A stretch of 64,000 bases of DNA from Bolinopsis microptera (Eukaryota; Ctenophora; Tentaculata; Lobata; Bolinopsidae). The position numbers and the translations under genes were made by a program. A model generated the notes under the pieces. The model was not told where the DNA came from. It did not search any database and was given only the letters and a program-made list of their open reading frames with translations. Below, piece by piece: positions 21,666 to 33,274 of this stretch; the first letter of the stretch is position 1, and every line of letters begins with the position of its first letter. The DNA lies in NCBI RefSeq assembly GCF_026151205.1, contig NC_087073.1, forward strand, positions 16,821,837-16,885,836. Reading direction: 5' to 3'.

Positions 21666-22309
21666 TCATTATTATTATATTGTACTACTACGCCACATCG
21701 AAAGTTCATTCTATGATCTAATGACTCTAATATTTAAACCCTAGTAATTATATCAAAATATTCCATGAGTGTTTATTTATTTGAATGTTAGCTTTGTACT
21801 CTAAAATTTGTAGTTCCTATTTCAGTTGTCCATGTCATAATAATCATTTTCTTCTTTAATTCTTTCTTTCTTAATATGTACATTATATTATATCATATAT
21901 TATACTTCTACCATTTCACATCAATTATTTACAATACAGTCCCAACAGATTATATAAGAAGAGAAGCAAACGAATAAAAAGAATCTTTAAAATAGGCAAG
22001 CCAAACAGTAAAACTTTATATCACATTCAGATACATTTAGGTATGAGCGCCTGCGCCCATCCCTTTCATATAATATAGTTAAAATAACATGACAGAACTC
22101 AAATGTATAACTAATTGACACAAACGCTTTTACAGGTGCAACAAAAGAGCAATATAAATTAAATTCAAACTAGCATTTACAGGGAAGAACTTAATTTGTT
22201 ACATGATGCAAAATAAATATTCATTTATTCAGAAAATCAAAGAAATATCAAATATTAATTAACACCCAATATAACTAATACCTTTCCACTAACCATGTGA
22301 GAACTTAAA
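21666..22309. other. Intergenic, 3' flank of SLC22 copy 2
   Basis: AT-rich, with no gene or repeat recognised. Confidence 0.4.
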
Positions 22310-23809
22310 TTACACTGACTCAACTTTCTGTTTCCCATGAAACAGCACCTCACATTCTGCAACACTGTTAGGAAGCTGTTTGTTCAAAGTTTCCGGAATA
22401 CTCTTCATCAGTGACATAGACGTTAAAATGCAAGCAAAGGAAATAAAGTAGATCAGAGATCCGGATATTTGGTTGAGAATGATAACAAAAGGAGAGAGAA
22501 TGGAAGCAATTCTAGCAACAGTTGAGCACATGCTGACACCAGTAGAGCGAGCAAGTGTAGGCAGTACCTCACTAGTATAAGTGTAGAGTAAGCTAAAGAT
22601 ACCTCCACCGCAACCGTGCCCAATCATAACAAAGATGGTCTTTAGTGTCATACTACCCACATAAATCTCAGAAACACTTGGAACCAGACAGAGTCCAAGA
22701 GCAACGGCACAAACTGCAAAGTACCATCTTGCTGAACATTTTCTTCCATATTTGAATGCAAAGAAGACAATTGATAACCTTACAGGGACATCAACAAGAC
22801 CCATCCAGACCATTACGCTGTATTCATCATCCCCGAGTGAACCTGCATTAAATTGTAATGCATAATAGCAGGTAGAGACGGTAAACCAGGCAAAGGAAAG
22901 TTTCATAACTGCATCTCTGAGAGTCAAGTTGGAGATGATGATTCTAAATGGATTTTCAGATTCCTTCTCTTCATTACATTTAGGAAGTGTGAAATCTTTT
23001 GGCAGTGGTGGATTTCCATTTAGTTTCGCAACAAAGTTGAGTGACTTTATGGCATCAAAATTTCTGTTTATGGCAAGGAGCCAGAATGGGGTTTCTGGAC
23101 ATAAAACAATATAAATTAGCAAGGTAAGACATTGAATGAAAATCAAAGGTTGAATACTGTCCTGCCAATATTGGTTATGATATGCAAGAAAACTGGAAAC
23201 AGAGCCTCCGACCGTGAAAGCAGCTCCAGCTGAAACGTTAGCAAATGCAGCAATATTTGGCAGGGTGAATTCATTGAAAGCTGTGAAAACACAAACTGAA
23301 ATTCCAGAATGAAAGAAACCAAGGGCAAATCGAAAGAAATAAACCTTAGATAAGGTAGTAGAGTTATGTAAACCAATGAGTGCCAGCAGATATCCCAGAA
23401 GAAGAGAGATATTTGTTTTTTGTCTCCCAAATTTGTCACAAAGGGAACTCAGCAAGGAGACTCCGATCATAAAGCCAACAAAATACACAGTTGTTCCCAT
23501 TCCTTTCAAATACGTATTGTCACAGTACAGTTCAAATTCTGTTAGCCAGTTGTGGTGAGTATTGTCGAACTTCCATTCCTCTGGTTTGAGTTTGCAAATT
23601 AGAGTATCATCACCTTCATTGTCTTTCAGAGCTTGACATCTTTCAGACAGGCATATAACGTCAGGCATGATAGAGAGAGCCTGGAACTGAAATGTGATAC
23701 TGCCATTTAAGCAGGAGCTTCCAACAAATATGATGAAAAATATAATCTGGAATCGGCCAAGATAACCCACAGATTTCAAAGCCTCTGGAATTGTACTAAC
23801 TGATGCCAT
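22310..23809 (-). CDS. SLC22-type organic ion transporter, copy 2 (499 aa)
   Basis: Intronless minus-strand paralogue of the gene at 11437-12942, starting MASVSTIPEALKSVGYLGRF. The same landmarks are present in the same order: paired Cys in the large first extracellular loop, WLTEFELYCDNTYLKGMG, MFS signature DKFGRQKT, PETPFWLLAINR, FKYGRKCS and EVLPTLARSTGVSMCS. The C-terminal ~100 residues are almost the same in both copies, whereas the first membrane helices differ more, suggesting gene conversion or stronger constraint at the 3' end. Both copies have the same orientation, so the pair arose by tandem duplication before retroelements filled the gap. Substrate is unknown. A TIR-flanked transposon lies only 126 bp upstream of the start codon, so its promoter may be changed compared with copy 1. 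Confidence 0.9.
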   Translation of the reverse strand: MASVSTIPEALKSVGYLGRFQIIFFIIFVGSSCLNGSITFQFQALSIMPDVICLSERCQALKDNEGDDTLICKLKPEEWKFDNTHHNWLTEFELYCDNTYLKGMGTTVYFVGFMIGVSLLSSLCDKFGRQKTNISLLLGYLLALIGLHNSTTLSKVYFFRFALGFFHSGISVCVFTAFNEFTLPNIAAFANVSAGAAFTVGGSVSSFLAYHNQYWQDSIQPLIFIQCLTLLIYIVLCPETPFWLLAINRNFDAIKSLNFVAKLNGNPPLPKDFTLPKCNEEKESENPFRIIISNLTLRDAVMKLSFAWFTVSTCYYALQFNAGSLGDDEYSVMVWMGLVDVPVRLSIVFFAFKYGRKCSARWYFAVCAVALGLCLVPSVSEIYVGSMTLKTIFVMIGHGCGGGIFSLLYTYTSEVLPTLARSTGVSMCSTVARIASILSPFVIILNQISGSLIYFISFACILTSMSLMKSIPETLNKQLPNSVAECEVLFHGKQKVESV

Positions 23810-23935
23810 TCTGATTGATCCTGAAATGTTGTCATTAATTTAGTAGTTAGATCTACAAATGATAATAAGATTTAGAACATGTCCTTTACAAGAGTAAAAA
23901 ACATATATCATAATCATGGAGCAGAAGTAGTTGAA

Positions 23936-26170
23936 GGACACGTTTTTTTTAAGTGTGGTGAAAATGACTTTGAGTGCCATGACACTTTTGACAATGAAAG
24001 TAAAATGACTAGTAACTAGAAAGTGTTGCACAGAAATGCCTTCAATCTTAACTGCCCCTGTAAGGAAAATCCATTAGTTAGTTAATATGTCATAATATAG
24101 TACCAAGGTAGTGCCAGTTTTCAGCATTTTGGACTATAATGTTTAAAACGCCCGTAAAAAACTGAATTTTGCGACTTTTCTGTTCAAAATTCAGATTATG
24201 TCTCAGAATTATTCAAAGAATATTTGGATTGGGGTAGGAATACTTGAACTGTGCTCAAAATAAGCAAAAAGTCATTTGTTTGGTCAAATTTCTAGTTTGG
24301 TTGAAGGGGTTGTACAAGGCCCATACTTTCGATCAGCTTGTGAATGAACTGTAACAACTTTCAAGAAACGTTGGTCTGTAATAATGTAACCTAGGAAAAA
24401 CCTATTGTGTGCCTGTATTCAGTAAAAATTCACTCACAAAATTACAATTGAGTTTTTTTACATTGCAGTAGCTAGAAAGCAAAAAATTAGAACGTTTTTC
24501 AATCATACTGTCGAGATTAAGTCTGCTCAACAGCATTCTGTCCGAAAATCAACTTAAGAGTGTGTCAGTTTTCAGTAAAAAGTCATTTTTAGGTCAAATT
24601 CATCACGATTAAAAATTAAAAAGAAATGACTCTTTGCTGAATATTGGCACTATACAATTGATGTCTGACAGCATAAGCAGGTTCATTAAGATGATTCTTT
24701 ACAAAATCTAACGATATTGTGTGTTCTAATTCAGCAAAAAGTCATTTTATAAATAATACTTTTAGCTTAAACTCTTCATAGAAATGACTTTTTGCTGAAT
24801 ATTGGCACGATAAAGTAGATTTCTGACAACAATATCATGTTCATCATGGAAATTTGGGACATACTATTGATGTTTGAAGTTCATTGTGCCAGTTTTAAGT
24901 TAGTTATAGCAGGTTATCACAACACTGCTTACAAAGCACAAATTTTATGTGATTTACCATTGGTATATGCCTAGAAAAATAAGTCATTTTAAGCTGAATA
25001 ATGGCACACAGTGCAACAAAATTGTGCCACATTAAACAAAAAAGGCACAACGCTCCCTCAAACAATATTCTGAACTAAAAGGAGTGCCATTTAGCAGTAA
25101 GAATGACTATTTCTGTCAAATAAGTCACTTTTTACTGATTTTCAGGACACATTTGTTGTTTAAATTTTCAGGATATAACTAAACTAAGATTCGTATCTGC
25201 AACATAAACAATTTGGTGGTTTGAGATGATTGATAATGCTGATATTGACTTCCAATAGTTGGTAATTCCCACGCTGGCTGCAGCAGTCACTACAGCTGAT
25301 TAGTGGTACTCTAATATTATTATCTGTTTTTGACCCCTTTATGAACACATTACTTTTCGAAATAGATGCTTAAACTAACACTTGTACACCCATGGATCAA
25401 GAAATGGACAATTTTTGTCTTTTTACATCATTTATCTATATGACTGATATGCTGAATTTGGGCACTCGGGACATAATTGAGTGTAAGCAGTACAGAGTTC
25501 AAGCCGTCTTTTAACTGATTAATGGCACCTTCAATCTAAAAGTCAATAAGGTGACTGAAAAAGAGAACTGAAATTTCGATACTTATTTCATCTCTTTTAT
25601 CAATTAAAAAAAGATAAATTTCAAGCTGATACATGTGTGACTTTTTGCTGATGGCTCGCACATAGACATGTAAGAATAAGTTTAAAGACACAACCAAACA
25701 TTATCTTATCCAGAAAATAGCACAGTCACGCCTTGATCTTTTTAATATTTTGACAAGAACCATCAATAGAGTAGTCGTATTCAGATATAAAAATGACTTT
25801 TTGCTGGATTCTGTCACTTACTGGAATTGCTAATAATGACTAAAATGCTGAAAACAGTTACTCGCTCCAATCTACTAGTGTTATGTGAACAATATTTGAG
25901 CAAAATATGGCAAAATCAATGGAATTAGTCAATTGGAGGTTAAAATGGTTTGCTGATTTTTGGCACTCAGTTTAATTGCTCATAAGTCATATTCTGCTTG
26001 AGCCTGGCACTTCGTTTTTTCAAATCACAACTGCTGAATATTTTCACTTCATCCTATGTACAAATGTATGTTTGCACTTTAAAAAGCATTGCGACTTTTT
26101 CCTCATTTTGTGCACTCTACTTTGAAAAAGGTGAAATCAGCAACTCACCACACTTAAAAAAAACGTGTCC
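23936..26170. mobile_element. Non-autonomous DNA transposon with perfect 25-bp TIRs
   Basis: Left end GGACACGTTTTTTTTAAGTG plus five more bases is exactly inverted at 26146-26170. TGAA lies directly outside both ends (23932-23935 and 26171-26174), a likely 4-bp target duplication. No transposase or other protein is visible in 2.2 kb; the interior is filled with copies of a ~26-bp motif. A 4-bp duplication is seen in Sola- or Chapaev-type elements, but the superfamily is not assigned here. Confidence 0.75.
24111..26053. repeat. Dispersed ~26-bp motif array with orientation switch
   Basis: At least sixteen copies of a motif close to AATGACTTTTTGCTGAATAT + TGGCAC, separated by irregular unique DNA. 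Copies in the left half are mostly reversed (24111, 24251, 24409, 24562, 24721, 25084). Those in the right half are all forward (24981, 25122, 25441, 25505, 25637, 25792, 25942, 25984). Forward copies at 24625 and 24783 sit near the switch. The spacing is not tandem, so simple slippage cannot explain it. Confidence 0.75.
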
Positions 26171-26174
26171 TGAA

Positions 26175-27500
26175 ACGTTACGCCAATGGTATACAGTAAC
26201 AATCACAATTGTAACCAAGATTACAGGAGTGGTTTATCATAATTATTAAGTACTTTTCACAGAGGGTCAGTATCAACAACAAGAGCTGTACATAACTGCA
26301 TATTCTGTGTAATTTGTGTGTGTGCAGGATTAGTAAATATAAATGACAATTGACAGAGGTTGCAACTAAAGTAAAGTAAAAATTATGACATAACATCATC
26401 ACTAATGTCTACTAGGGAGAGGTTTACCCTAGAAGTAGTCTTAAGGTACCTGGTTCGAGAACATCGTGTGCCATCAATCCTATATAGGTGTGACAAGAAT
26501 TTATATGCAATAGCCTGAGCTGCGATTGACAAATTCATAATCAAAGGAAAAATTACGAGGAAGTCTGTCAATCGATTTGGAATCTTCTTAGGGTACCTAT
26601 TAATGCAAATGTATTGTAGTTTACTGTTAACCGAAAATCTAGAAACCCAATTTCAATATTCAGTAATTTTGTTTGTAAACCTTGTAAACCATTTATGAGT
26701 ACTGTATGTATGTACCAACCTCCTAGTGGGGACTCCTCATAGGTAATAATTGATACATGTTACGTATCACAAATATCGCGCGCGAAAAGTGGCATGCAAC
26801 GTATGTCAAGGTAATAACACTAAACGAACTTAAAAAAATGATTGACCTTGATTGACGATGTCAACCCTTCCACACAGGGGGGGGGGGGGGGGCTGAAACC
26901 CGGTTTTCGAGCTAATGCTACCATTGTAGTTATATCAGGGTTGACATCTATGATTAATATTATAACCCAATATTCATTTCTTTTTCTTCCTTAAATTTAA
27001 ACCCCCGGCCCCCACTTAGACATTTAGCCATGATTTAGTATTGAACACCCAAAATAACTACTGTCCTTAATAATCGTAAAGACCATTTGTTACAAAATAG
27101 CTGCTAGAATAATGCATGCCAAATATTCCCTCTTACACCCACAAATTATAATGCCTTCCTATCAACGCCTCTAATTTGGTCACTAATCAACCAGACTAGC
27201 GTTCTGGTGTGTACAAAAGCTACCAGCCAGTACATTCCTTGCCCCGCTAGTTGATTGTCAAAAAATCATACAGCTCAGAACAAACGGCCATTTACCACTA
27301 AGAGCATTATATGTTTTCATTTGTTTAAATTTTATGCTGTAAAATATGCTAAAACTTTGATTATTTGTTTAATTGAGTCAAACGTCGTCAACAGTTGCTC
27401 TCGTCCAATGAAATCGCTGCATTTTGCAAGTCATTATGCATATTTGAATTAAACATATATTCGTACGCGAAGCTTGGCTTACATGATGCAGCGATTTTAT
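26175..27500. other. Intergenic, no gene seen
   Basis: Contains a run of about 15 G at ~26878-26892 and a sequence at 26848-26867 (TTGATTGACGATGTCAACCC) that recurs with changes at 28737 and 35197. No exon is recognised. Confidence 0.4.
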
Positions 27501-27887
27501 TTAGTAAAACAAAATTTAGTAAAACAAAATTTAAATTTTATTGCCATTACAATGAATAATGATATCATAATAAATATAATCAGTAGTCAATGACTAGACA
27601 GGGTTATTGAAAATTACAAAGAATAAAATGGCGTCTGGACTTGGGATCAGCTCATAGTACATTTCGAATTAATGCCCTCTGAAAACCACTCTGCTAGCTA
27701 AAAATGATATTGTTAGGTAAAACGTACTGAAGGAGTGTTATAAAGTTGTTGTACTCTATAAGCATAACTGCTTGGCGTGATGAGGTACATCTTTGATTGG
27801 TCAAAGGTCTTTCAACAACACAGCATCATCATTTTCATAGTAGTCCCCGGCTTATGACGGGTTCATAGCGGTATTAAACATATTTTT

Positions 27888-27935
27888 CTGGGCCCAAACA
27901 TTCTACGCTCTGGAGCGTAGAATGTTTGGGCCCAG
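27888..27935. repeat. 48-bp near-perfect palindrome
   Basis: CTGGGCCCAAACATTCTACG plus CTC is followed after TG by its exact inverse, giving a 23-bp stem with a 2-base loop. Outer bases CATAGTAGTC (27835-27844) and GACTACTATG (27936-27945) are also inverted, so this may be a small hairpin element. Confidence 0.85.
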
Positions 27936-28007
27936 ACTACTATGCTATTACTGGTCTCTTGACTAACTCCCAATCATCTGTCCATTTGTCATACGTTGTA
28001 TGACCCG

Positions 28008-28100
28008 CCGCGCACGAAGTGCGCGGCTCCCCCTGTAGCGTCGAAGACTATAGTGAAGCTGTAGCGTCGAAGACTGTAGCGTCGAAGACTATAGTGAAGC
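28008..28100. repeat. GC-rich hairpin followed by short tandem repeat
   Basis: CCGCGCAC-GAA-GTGCGCGG forms an 8-bp stem with a 3-base loop (28008-28026). About 2.5 units of TGTAGCGTCGAAGACTATAG-type sequence follow. Confidence 0.6.
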
Positions 28101-28906
28101 GACAGTGGGGGTCACCACGTGATACAACTGTCCATATGGTATTGTTTCTGGACAAATAGATGGTATACGATGCCCTCAGGCTGATCTCAGCGATCTTCAT
28201 GCAGGCCTTCTTCTTCTCTTTGTTGTTTACGTTCAGGTGGTTAAAATTAAGATTAAAAATTGAAAACGAACTGAACTAACAAAAAGAATGACACGTCATG
28301 CTAAAATACATATTCCGAAGTAAGATTAATCCCAAATTTTCCCCAAATGTCAAAATACTTATCGACAAAGAGACATTCGATAATAAACTTGTTAGGTCTA
28401 GTACAACCTAAGATTTCAACGAAACAAGAAAGGATATTAAAATTATACCCGTGCCGGTTCCAAATGTGAGACAGCGCTTAAACCAAAAGCAGTTGGCAAA
28501 AGGAGCCAGTGTCCTGTAAGAGCTTTACTAGCATCCGAAATACCACTCTTGGTGCACAAACTCAAGCCTAAAACCGGCCGAGCACAAAGATATGTTATCG
28601 CGCGCAACGATTGCGTGGATTGATCCCAGAATATTTATCAGCACGCAACACTGATAATATAAAGTTCACTATCGAATTTTAGATAGGCCATGGAACGTTT
28701 TACTTAAATATAAGTCGTCATTAGAGAATAATTAATTTGATTCACGATGTCAATCCTTCGCATCTCAACGCTCTGCATATTTGCATAAGTGGTTGCGAGA
28801 AGCATTATTGGGTGTAGGCGCGCGGCCCAGTATTGCATTGTAGGTTTTATACAACCTTGCTCTAACCAGAGCCCTTTCGCTTGCAGTAGCGCAAGACCGC
28901 CGTAGG
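28101..28906. other. Unique left flank of the palindromic element
   Basis: No gene is seen. 28737-28765 (TTGATTCACGATGTCAATCC...) and 28790-28805 (GTGGTTGCGAGAAG) reappear in the same orientation at 35197-35290 on the other side of the palindrome. Confidence 0.4.
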
Positions 28907-28963
28907 AGTAGTGTAAGAGGATTTTTTCGAGCTCCGTTTACCCCTAAAATTGGGGTACATTTA

Positions 28964-29033
28964 GCTTTAGCACAGTTGACTAATCTGCCAGATTTTTTAG
29001 CCGGAGATTACAAGTTCGAATCCCAGTCGAAGC
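28964..29033 (+). other. tRNA-like sequence, left arm
   Basis: Contains an A-box-like TAGCACAGTTGACTAATC and a canonical B-box core GTTCGAATCCC. The ends GCTTTAG and TCGAAGC can pair in part. A possible TTTTTTA anticodon loop would read Lys(TTT), but the stems pair poorly. It may be a pol III promoter or a decayed tRNA/SINE head rather than a working tRNA. It starts 57 bp inside the element end. Confidence 0.45.
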
Positions 29034-29827
29034 CATTCTTTTCTGCTTGATTGGTGCAGCGGTTTCATGTCATCATCTTCGCCTGTCACATGACTTATCT
29101 AGTCACGTGACTTGTGTAATTGAAGATGAAGCTGTACATTTATTTAATTAGATGATTCGTATTCTATTCAGATAGTCTCTAGATATAAATGAAACACCAA
29201 GTATCACTATCAACAGCGTTAACATCTGGCACGCGGCGACCTTTTATTTGTAAAGTGTGCTGATAAAGTGAGATAATGAATAATGAGCTTTCTAAATTTA
29301 ACTAGGGACAGAGTGTACCGTTTCAGGACAACACCTGCAACTTTGCTTACACTATCATTCAGCGTTCAGCGGTGTGTTGCGTAAATTTTGACTCTGATTC
29401 AGCTTTAATTGTTATTATCTTTAACTTTAAGGTTAAGTTTTTAATTCTTTTACCGTAGTCGGTCACGTAACACTGACTGTTTGATATGAAATCTAATTTA
29501 TAAAGAGCACTTTCAGGATGCAGATGGTTACTCTACAGCAGCTCAAGAATACTACGTCATTGTATAGCCATAAGCCTTGTACAGCATAGTTACAGTAACA
29601 TCTGTGCAATGTATTTGACACAAATCTCTTGTCAAGAACTGGTCTAGATATTTTCTACTTTCTAAAATTATATCATATGAATGAATACTGAATGATAATT
29701 ATAATGTATTATTTAAATAAGTTATAATGTAGACAAGGAAACACACGTTTAGATTTTTGAAGATAACTTAAACAAAACTATATTCAATAACTCTATATCA
29801 TATATATTATATATGTCCAAATACTTA

Positions 29828-30463
29828 TCAATAGTTAACAACGTTTTGGTTATAAAGTTCATGAATCTTCCTAACGATATTTTTGTTCTCGTTCATTAGT
29901 TTGTTGACATCAGATAGACTAGTAGTCATGATAACTGCATCCAATAGAGCTCGCTCTTCCATACTTAAAATTGTGGTGATATCTTGTCCACAGTCAGCGA
30001 GAAGCTGCTCCAATGTCTCAAAAATTTCAGTTTTCATTATGTAAGAGAATAAAAAGTCGAAACATGTGTCTTCCTCTTTACATAATTTTCTTTGTAACAG
30101 GACGTCTAGAGTTTTGAGTAATTTCGACATCTTCACCTTTTTATTTATTTGCTTGATTACTACACCTTTTCGCTTGCCTTTGCGTTGTCGAACAATACTA
30201 GATTCTGTTTTTGACTCATCATCACCGCTTGTTTCCTCAGAGTTAGAACCGTCTTGATGAGATCTTTCAGATATTGTTGTATCAGTATCTGAATATGTGG
30301 CAGCAGGATAATCCATTTCAACATCAGACACATCCGAGTTAGCTTTTGACACGATAGAGCTTGTGTCTGACTGTACGTTCTCTCGATGAAACCGACTTTT
30401 GTGTGAGGACAGACTTCGCTTGTTAGCGAATTGTTTATCACAGAGCGGGCAAAACATTGACAT
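29828..30463 (-). CDS. C2H2 zinc-finger protein, left-arm copy (211 aa)
   Basis: Taken from the ATG at 30463 (MSMFCPLCDKQF), because the open frame upstream of it has no ATG and contains a TATA box. One classical C2H2 finger is seen at residues 5-27 (CPLCDKQF...HKSRFH), typical of DNA or RNA binding. An acidic Ser/Thr-rich stretch follows (~33-90), then a strongly basic segment RQRKGKRKGVV...NKKVK (likely nuclear localisation signal). The C-terminal ~90 residues are predicted to be helical and match no family I know. The right arm encodes the same protein residue for residue. Being inside the terminal repeats of a mobile element, it may be an element-encoded regulator or a captured host gene. 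No intron is evident. Confidence 0.75.
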   Translation of the reverse strand: MSMFCPLCDKQFANKRSLSSHKSRFHRENVQSDTSSIVSKANSDVSDVEMDYPAATYSDTDTTISERSHQDGSNSEETSGDDESKTESSIVRQRKGKRKGVVIKQINKKVKMSKLLKTLDVLLQRKLCKEEDTCFDFLFSYIMKTEIFETLEQLLADCGQDITTILSMEERALLDAVIMTTSLSDVNKLMNENKNIVRKIHELYNQNVVNY

Positions 30464-30499
30464 CACTGATTGAAATGAACTGTTCCCGACAGTCTTCTC

Positions 30500-30507
30500 C
30501 TTATATA
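30500..30507 (-). promoter_or_regulatory. TATA box of left-arm zinc-finger gene
   Basis: TATATAAG on the minus strand, 37 bp upstream of the ATG. The spacing suits a TATA box with a very short 5' UTR. Confidence 0.55.
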
Positions 30508-30577
30508 GGCGACTGCTCACAAATTTACGCAAATATCGCTTAATTTTACTCAAATGTTATTCAATGCTTCAATACTC

Positions 30578-33160
30578 AATGTTGTTAATTTTTTGGTCCT
30601 ATATTATTCGATGTTGCCCAAATGTTGCTTAGTGTTGCTTAATGACCAATGTTGATTAATGTTGTTCGATGTTGCTAGATATTTCTCAATATTGTTCATT
30701 TGGTCGTATATTATTCAATGTTGCTCAAATGTTGTTCAAATGTTGCTAAAATTCTGCTTAAATGCTGCTTAAATGTTGCTTAAATGTTGCTAAAATTAAA
30801 TGTTGTTTCACTGTTGCTTAAATGTTGCTTAAATGTTTCCTAATATTGTTAAATGTTGCCTAAATGTTGTTAAACATTGCTGAATATTGCTGAGTGTTGT
30901 TCAAATGTTGCCCAAATGTTGCTTAGTGTTGCTTAATGACCAATGTTGATTAATGTTGTTCGATGTTGCTAGATGTTTCTCAATATTGTTCATTTGGTCG
31001 TATATAATTCGATGTTGCCCAAATGTTGCTAAGTGTTGCTTAATGACCAATGTTGATTAATGTTGTTCGATGTTGCTAGATGTTTCTCAATATTGTTCAT
31101 TTGGTCGTATATTATTCAATGTTGCTCAAATGTTGTTCAAATGTTGCTAAAATTCTGCTTAAATGCTGCTTAAATGTTGCTTAAATGTTGCTAAAATTAA
31201 ATGTTGTTTCACTGTTGCTTAAATGTTGCTTAAATGTTTCCTAATATTGTTAAATGTTGCCTTAATGTTGTTAAACATTGCTGAATATTGCTGAGTGTTG
31301 TTCAAATGTTGCCCAAATGTTGCTTAGTGTTGCTTAATGACCAATGTTGATTAATGTTGTTCGATGTTGCTAGATGTTTCTCAATATTGTTCATTTGGTC
31401 GTATATAATTCGATGTTGCCCAAATGTTGCTAAGTGTTGCTTAATGACCAATGTTGATTAATGTTGTTCGATGTTGCTAGATGTTTCTCAATATTGTTCA
31501 TTTGGTCGTATATTATTCAATGTTGCTCAAATGTTGATCAAATGTTGCTAAAATGCTGCTTAAATGCTGCTTAAATGTTGCTTAAATGTTGCTCAAATTA
31601 AATGTTGTTTAAATGTTGCTTAAATTTTGCTTAAATGTTTCCTAATATTGTTAAATGTTGCCTAAATGTTGTTAAACATTGCTGAATATTGCTGAGTGTT
31701 GTTCAAATGTTGCCCAAATGTTGCTTAGTGTTGCTTAATGACCAATGTTGATTAATGTTGTTCGATGTTGCTAGATGTTTCTCGATATTGTTCATTTGGT
31801 CGTATATTATTCAATGTTGTTCAAATGTTGTTCAAATGTTGCTAAAATGCTGCTTAAATGCTGCTTAAATGTTGCTTAAATGTTGCTCAAATTAAATGTT
31901 GTTTAAATGTTGCTTAAATGTTGCTTAAATGTTTCCTAATATTGTTAAATGTTACCTAAATGTTGTGAAACATTGCTGAATATTGCTGAGTGTTGTTCAA
32001 ATGTTGCCCAAATGTTGCTTAGTGTTGCTTAATGACCAATGTTGATTAATGCTGTTCGATGTTGCTAGATGTTTCTCAATATTGTTCATTTGGTCGTATA
32101 TTATTCAATGTTGCTCAAATGTTGTTCAAATGTTGCTTTAATGCTGCTTAAATGCTGCTTAAATGCTGCTTAAATGTTGCTTAAATGTTGCTTAAATGTT
32201 GCTAAAATTAAATGTTGTTTCACTGTTGCTTAAATGTTGCTTAAATGTTTCCTAATATTGTTAAATGTTGCTTAAATGTTGTTAAATTGGTCATTAAGCA
32301 ACACTTAGCAACATTTGGGCAACATCGAATTATATACGACCAAATGAACAATATTGAGAAACATCTAGCAACATCGAACAACATTAATCAACATTGGTCA
32401 TTAAGCAACACTAAGCAACATTTGGGCAACATTTGAACAACACTCAGCAATATTCAGCAATGTTTAACAACATTAAGGCAACATTTAACAATATTAGGAA
32501 ACATTTAAGCAACATTTAAGCAACAGTGAAACAACATTTAATTTTAGCAACATTTAAGCAACATTTAAGCAGCATTTAAGCAGAATTTTAGCAACATTTG
32601 AACAACATTTGAGCAACATTGAATAATATACGACCAAATGAACAATATTGAGAAACATCTAGCAACATCGAACAACATTAATCAACATTGGTCATTAAGC
32701 AACACTTAGCAACATTTGGGCAACATCGAATTATATACGACCAAATGAACAATATTGAGAAACATCTAGCAACATCGAACAACATTAATCAACATTGGTC
32801 ATTAAGCAACACTAAGCAACATTTGGGCAACATTTGAACAACACTCAGCAATATTCAGCAATGTTTAACAACATTTAGGCAACATTTAACAATATTAGGA
32901 AACATTTAAGCAACATTTAAGCAACAGTGAAACAACATTTAATTTTAGCAACATTTAAGCAACATTTAAGCAGCATTTAAGCAGAATTTTAGCAACATTT
33001 GAACAACATTTGAGCAACATTGAATAATATACGACCAAATGAACAATATTGAGAAATATCTAGCAACATCGAACAACATTAATCAACATTGGTCATTAAG
33101 CAACACTAAGCAACATTTGGGCAACATCGAATAATATAGGACCAAAAAATTAACAACATT
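30578..33160. repeat. Inverted higher-order satellite of AAATGTTGCTT units
   Basis: Made of ~10-11-bp units (AAATGTTGCTT and variants) arranged in a ~405-bp higher-order period, seen from the recurring GACCAATGTTGATT at about 30641, 30938, 31047, 31339, 31448, 31740 and 32035. Orientation flips sharply near 32287. The left half is ~1.7 kb and the right ~0.87 kb; the difference is about two higher-order units. Left and right ends of the array match the mirror symmetry of the arms. Confidence 0.85.
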
Positions 33161-33184
33161 GAGTATTGAAGCATTGAATAACAT

Positions 33185-33274
33185 TTGAGTAAAATTAAGC
33201 GATATTTGCGTAAATTTGTGAGCAGTCGCCTATATAAGGAGAAGACTGTCGGGAACAGTTCATTTCAATCAGTG
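33185..33274 (+). promoter_or_regulatory. Core promoter of right-arm zinc-finger gene
   Basis: TATATAAG at 33231-33238 precedes the ATG at 33275. The reading frame stays open leftwards to 33185 but only from TTG, so it is more likely promoter than protein. Confidence 0.55.

Noticed and set aside
26383-26571. Minus-strand frame MTDFLVIFPLIMNLS
   Set aside because: Short and hydrophobic, with no donor or family match; not supportable.
30578-33160. Possible CRISPR-like array
   Set aside because: Units are short, abut each other without unique spacers, and the setting is an animal genome. It is a satellite.
33185-33274. N-terminal extension of the zinc-finger protein (SKIKRYLRKF...)
   Set aside because: Opens only from TTG and contains the TATA box. 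The ATG at 33275 is the better start.
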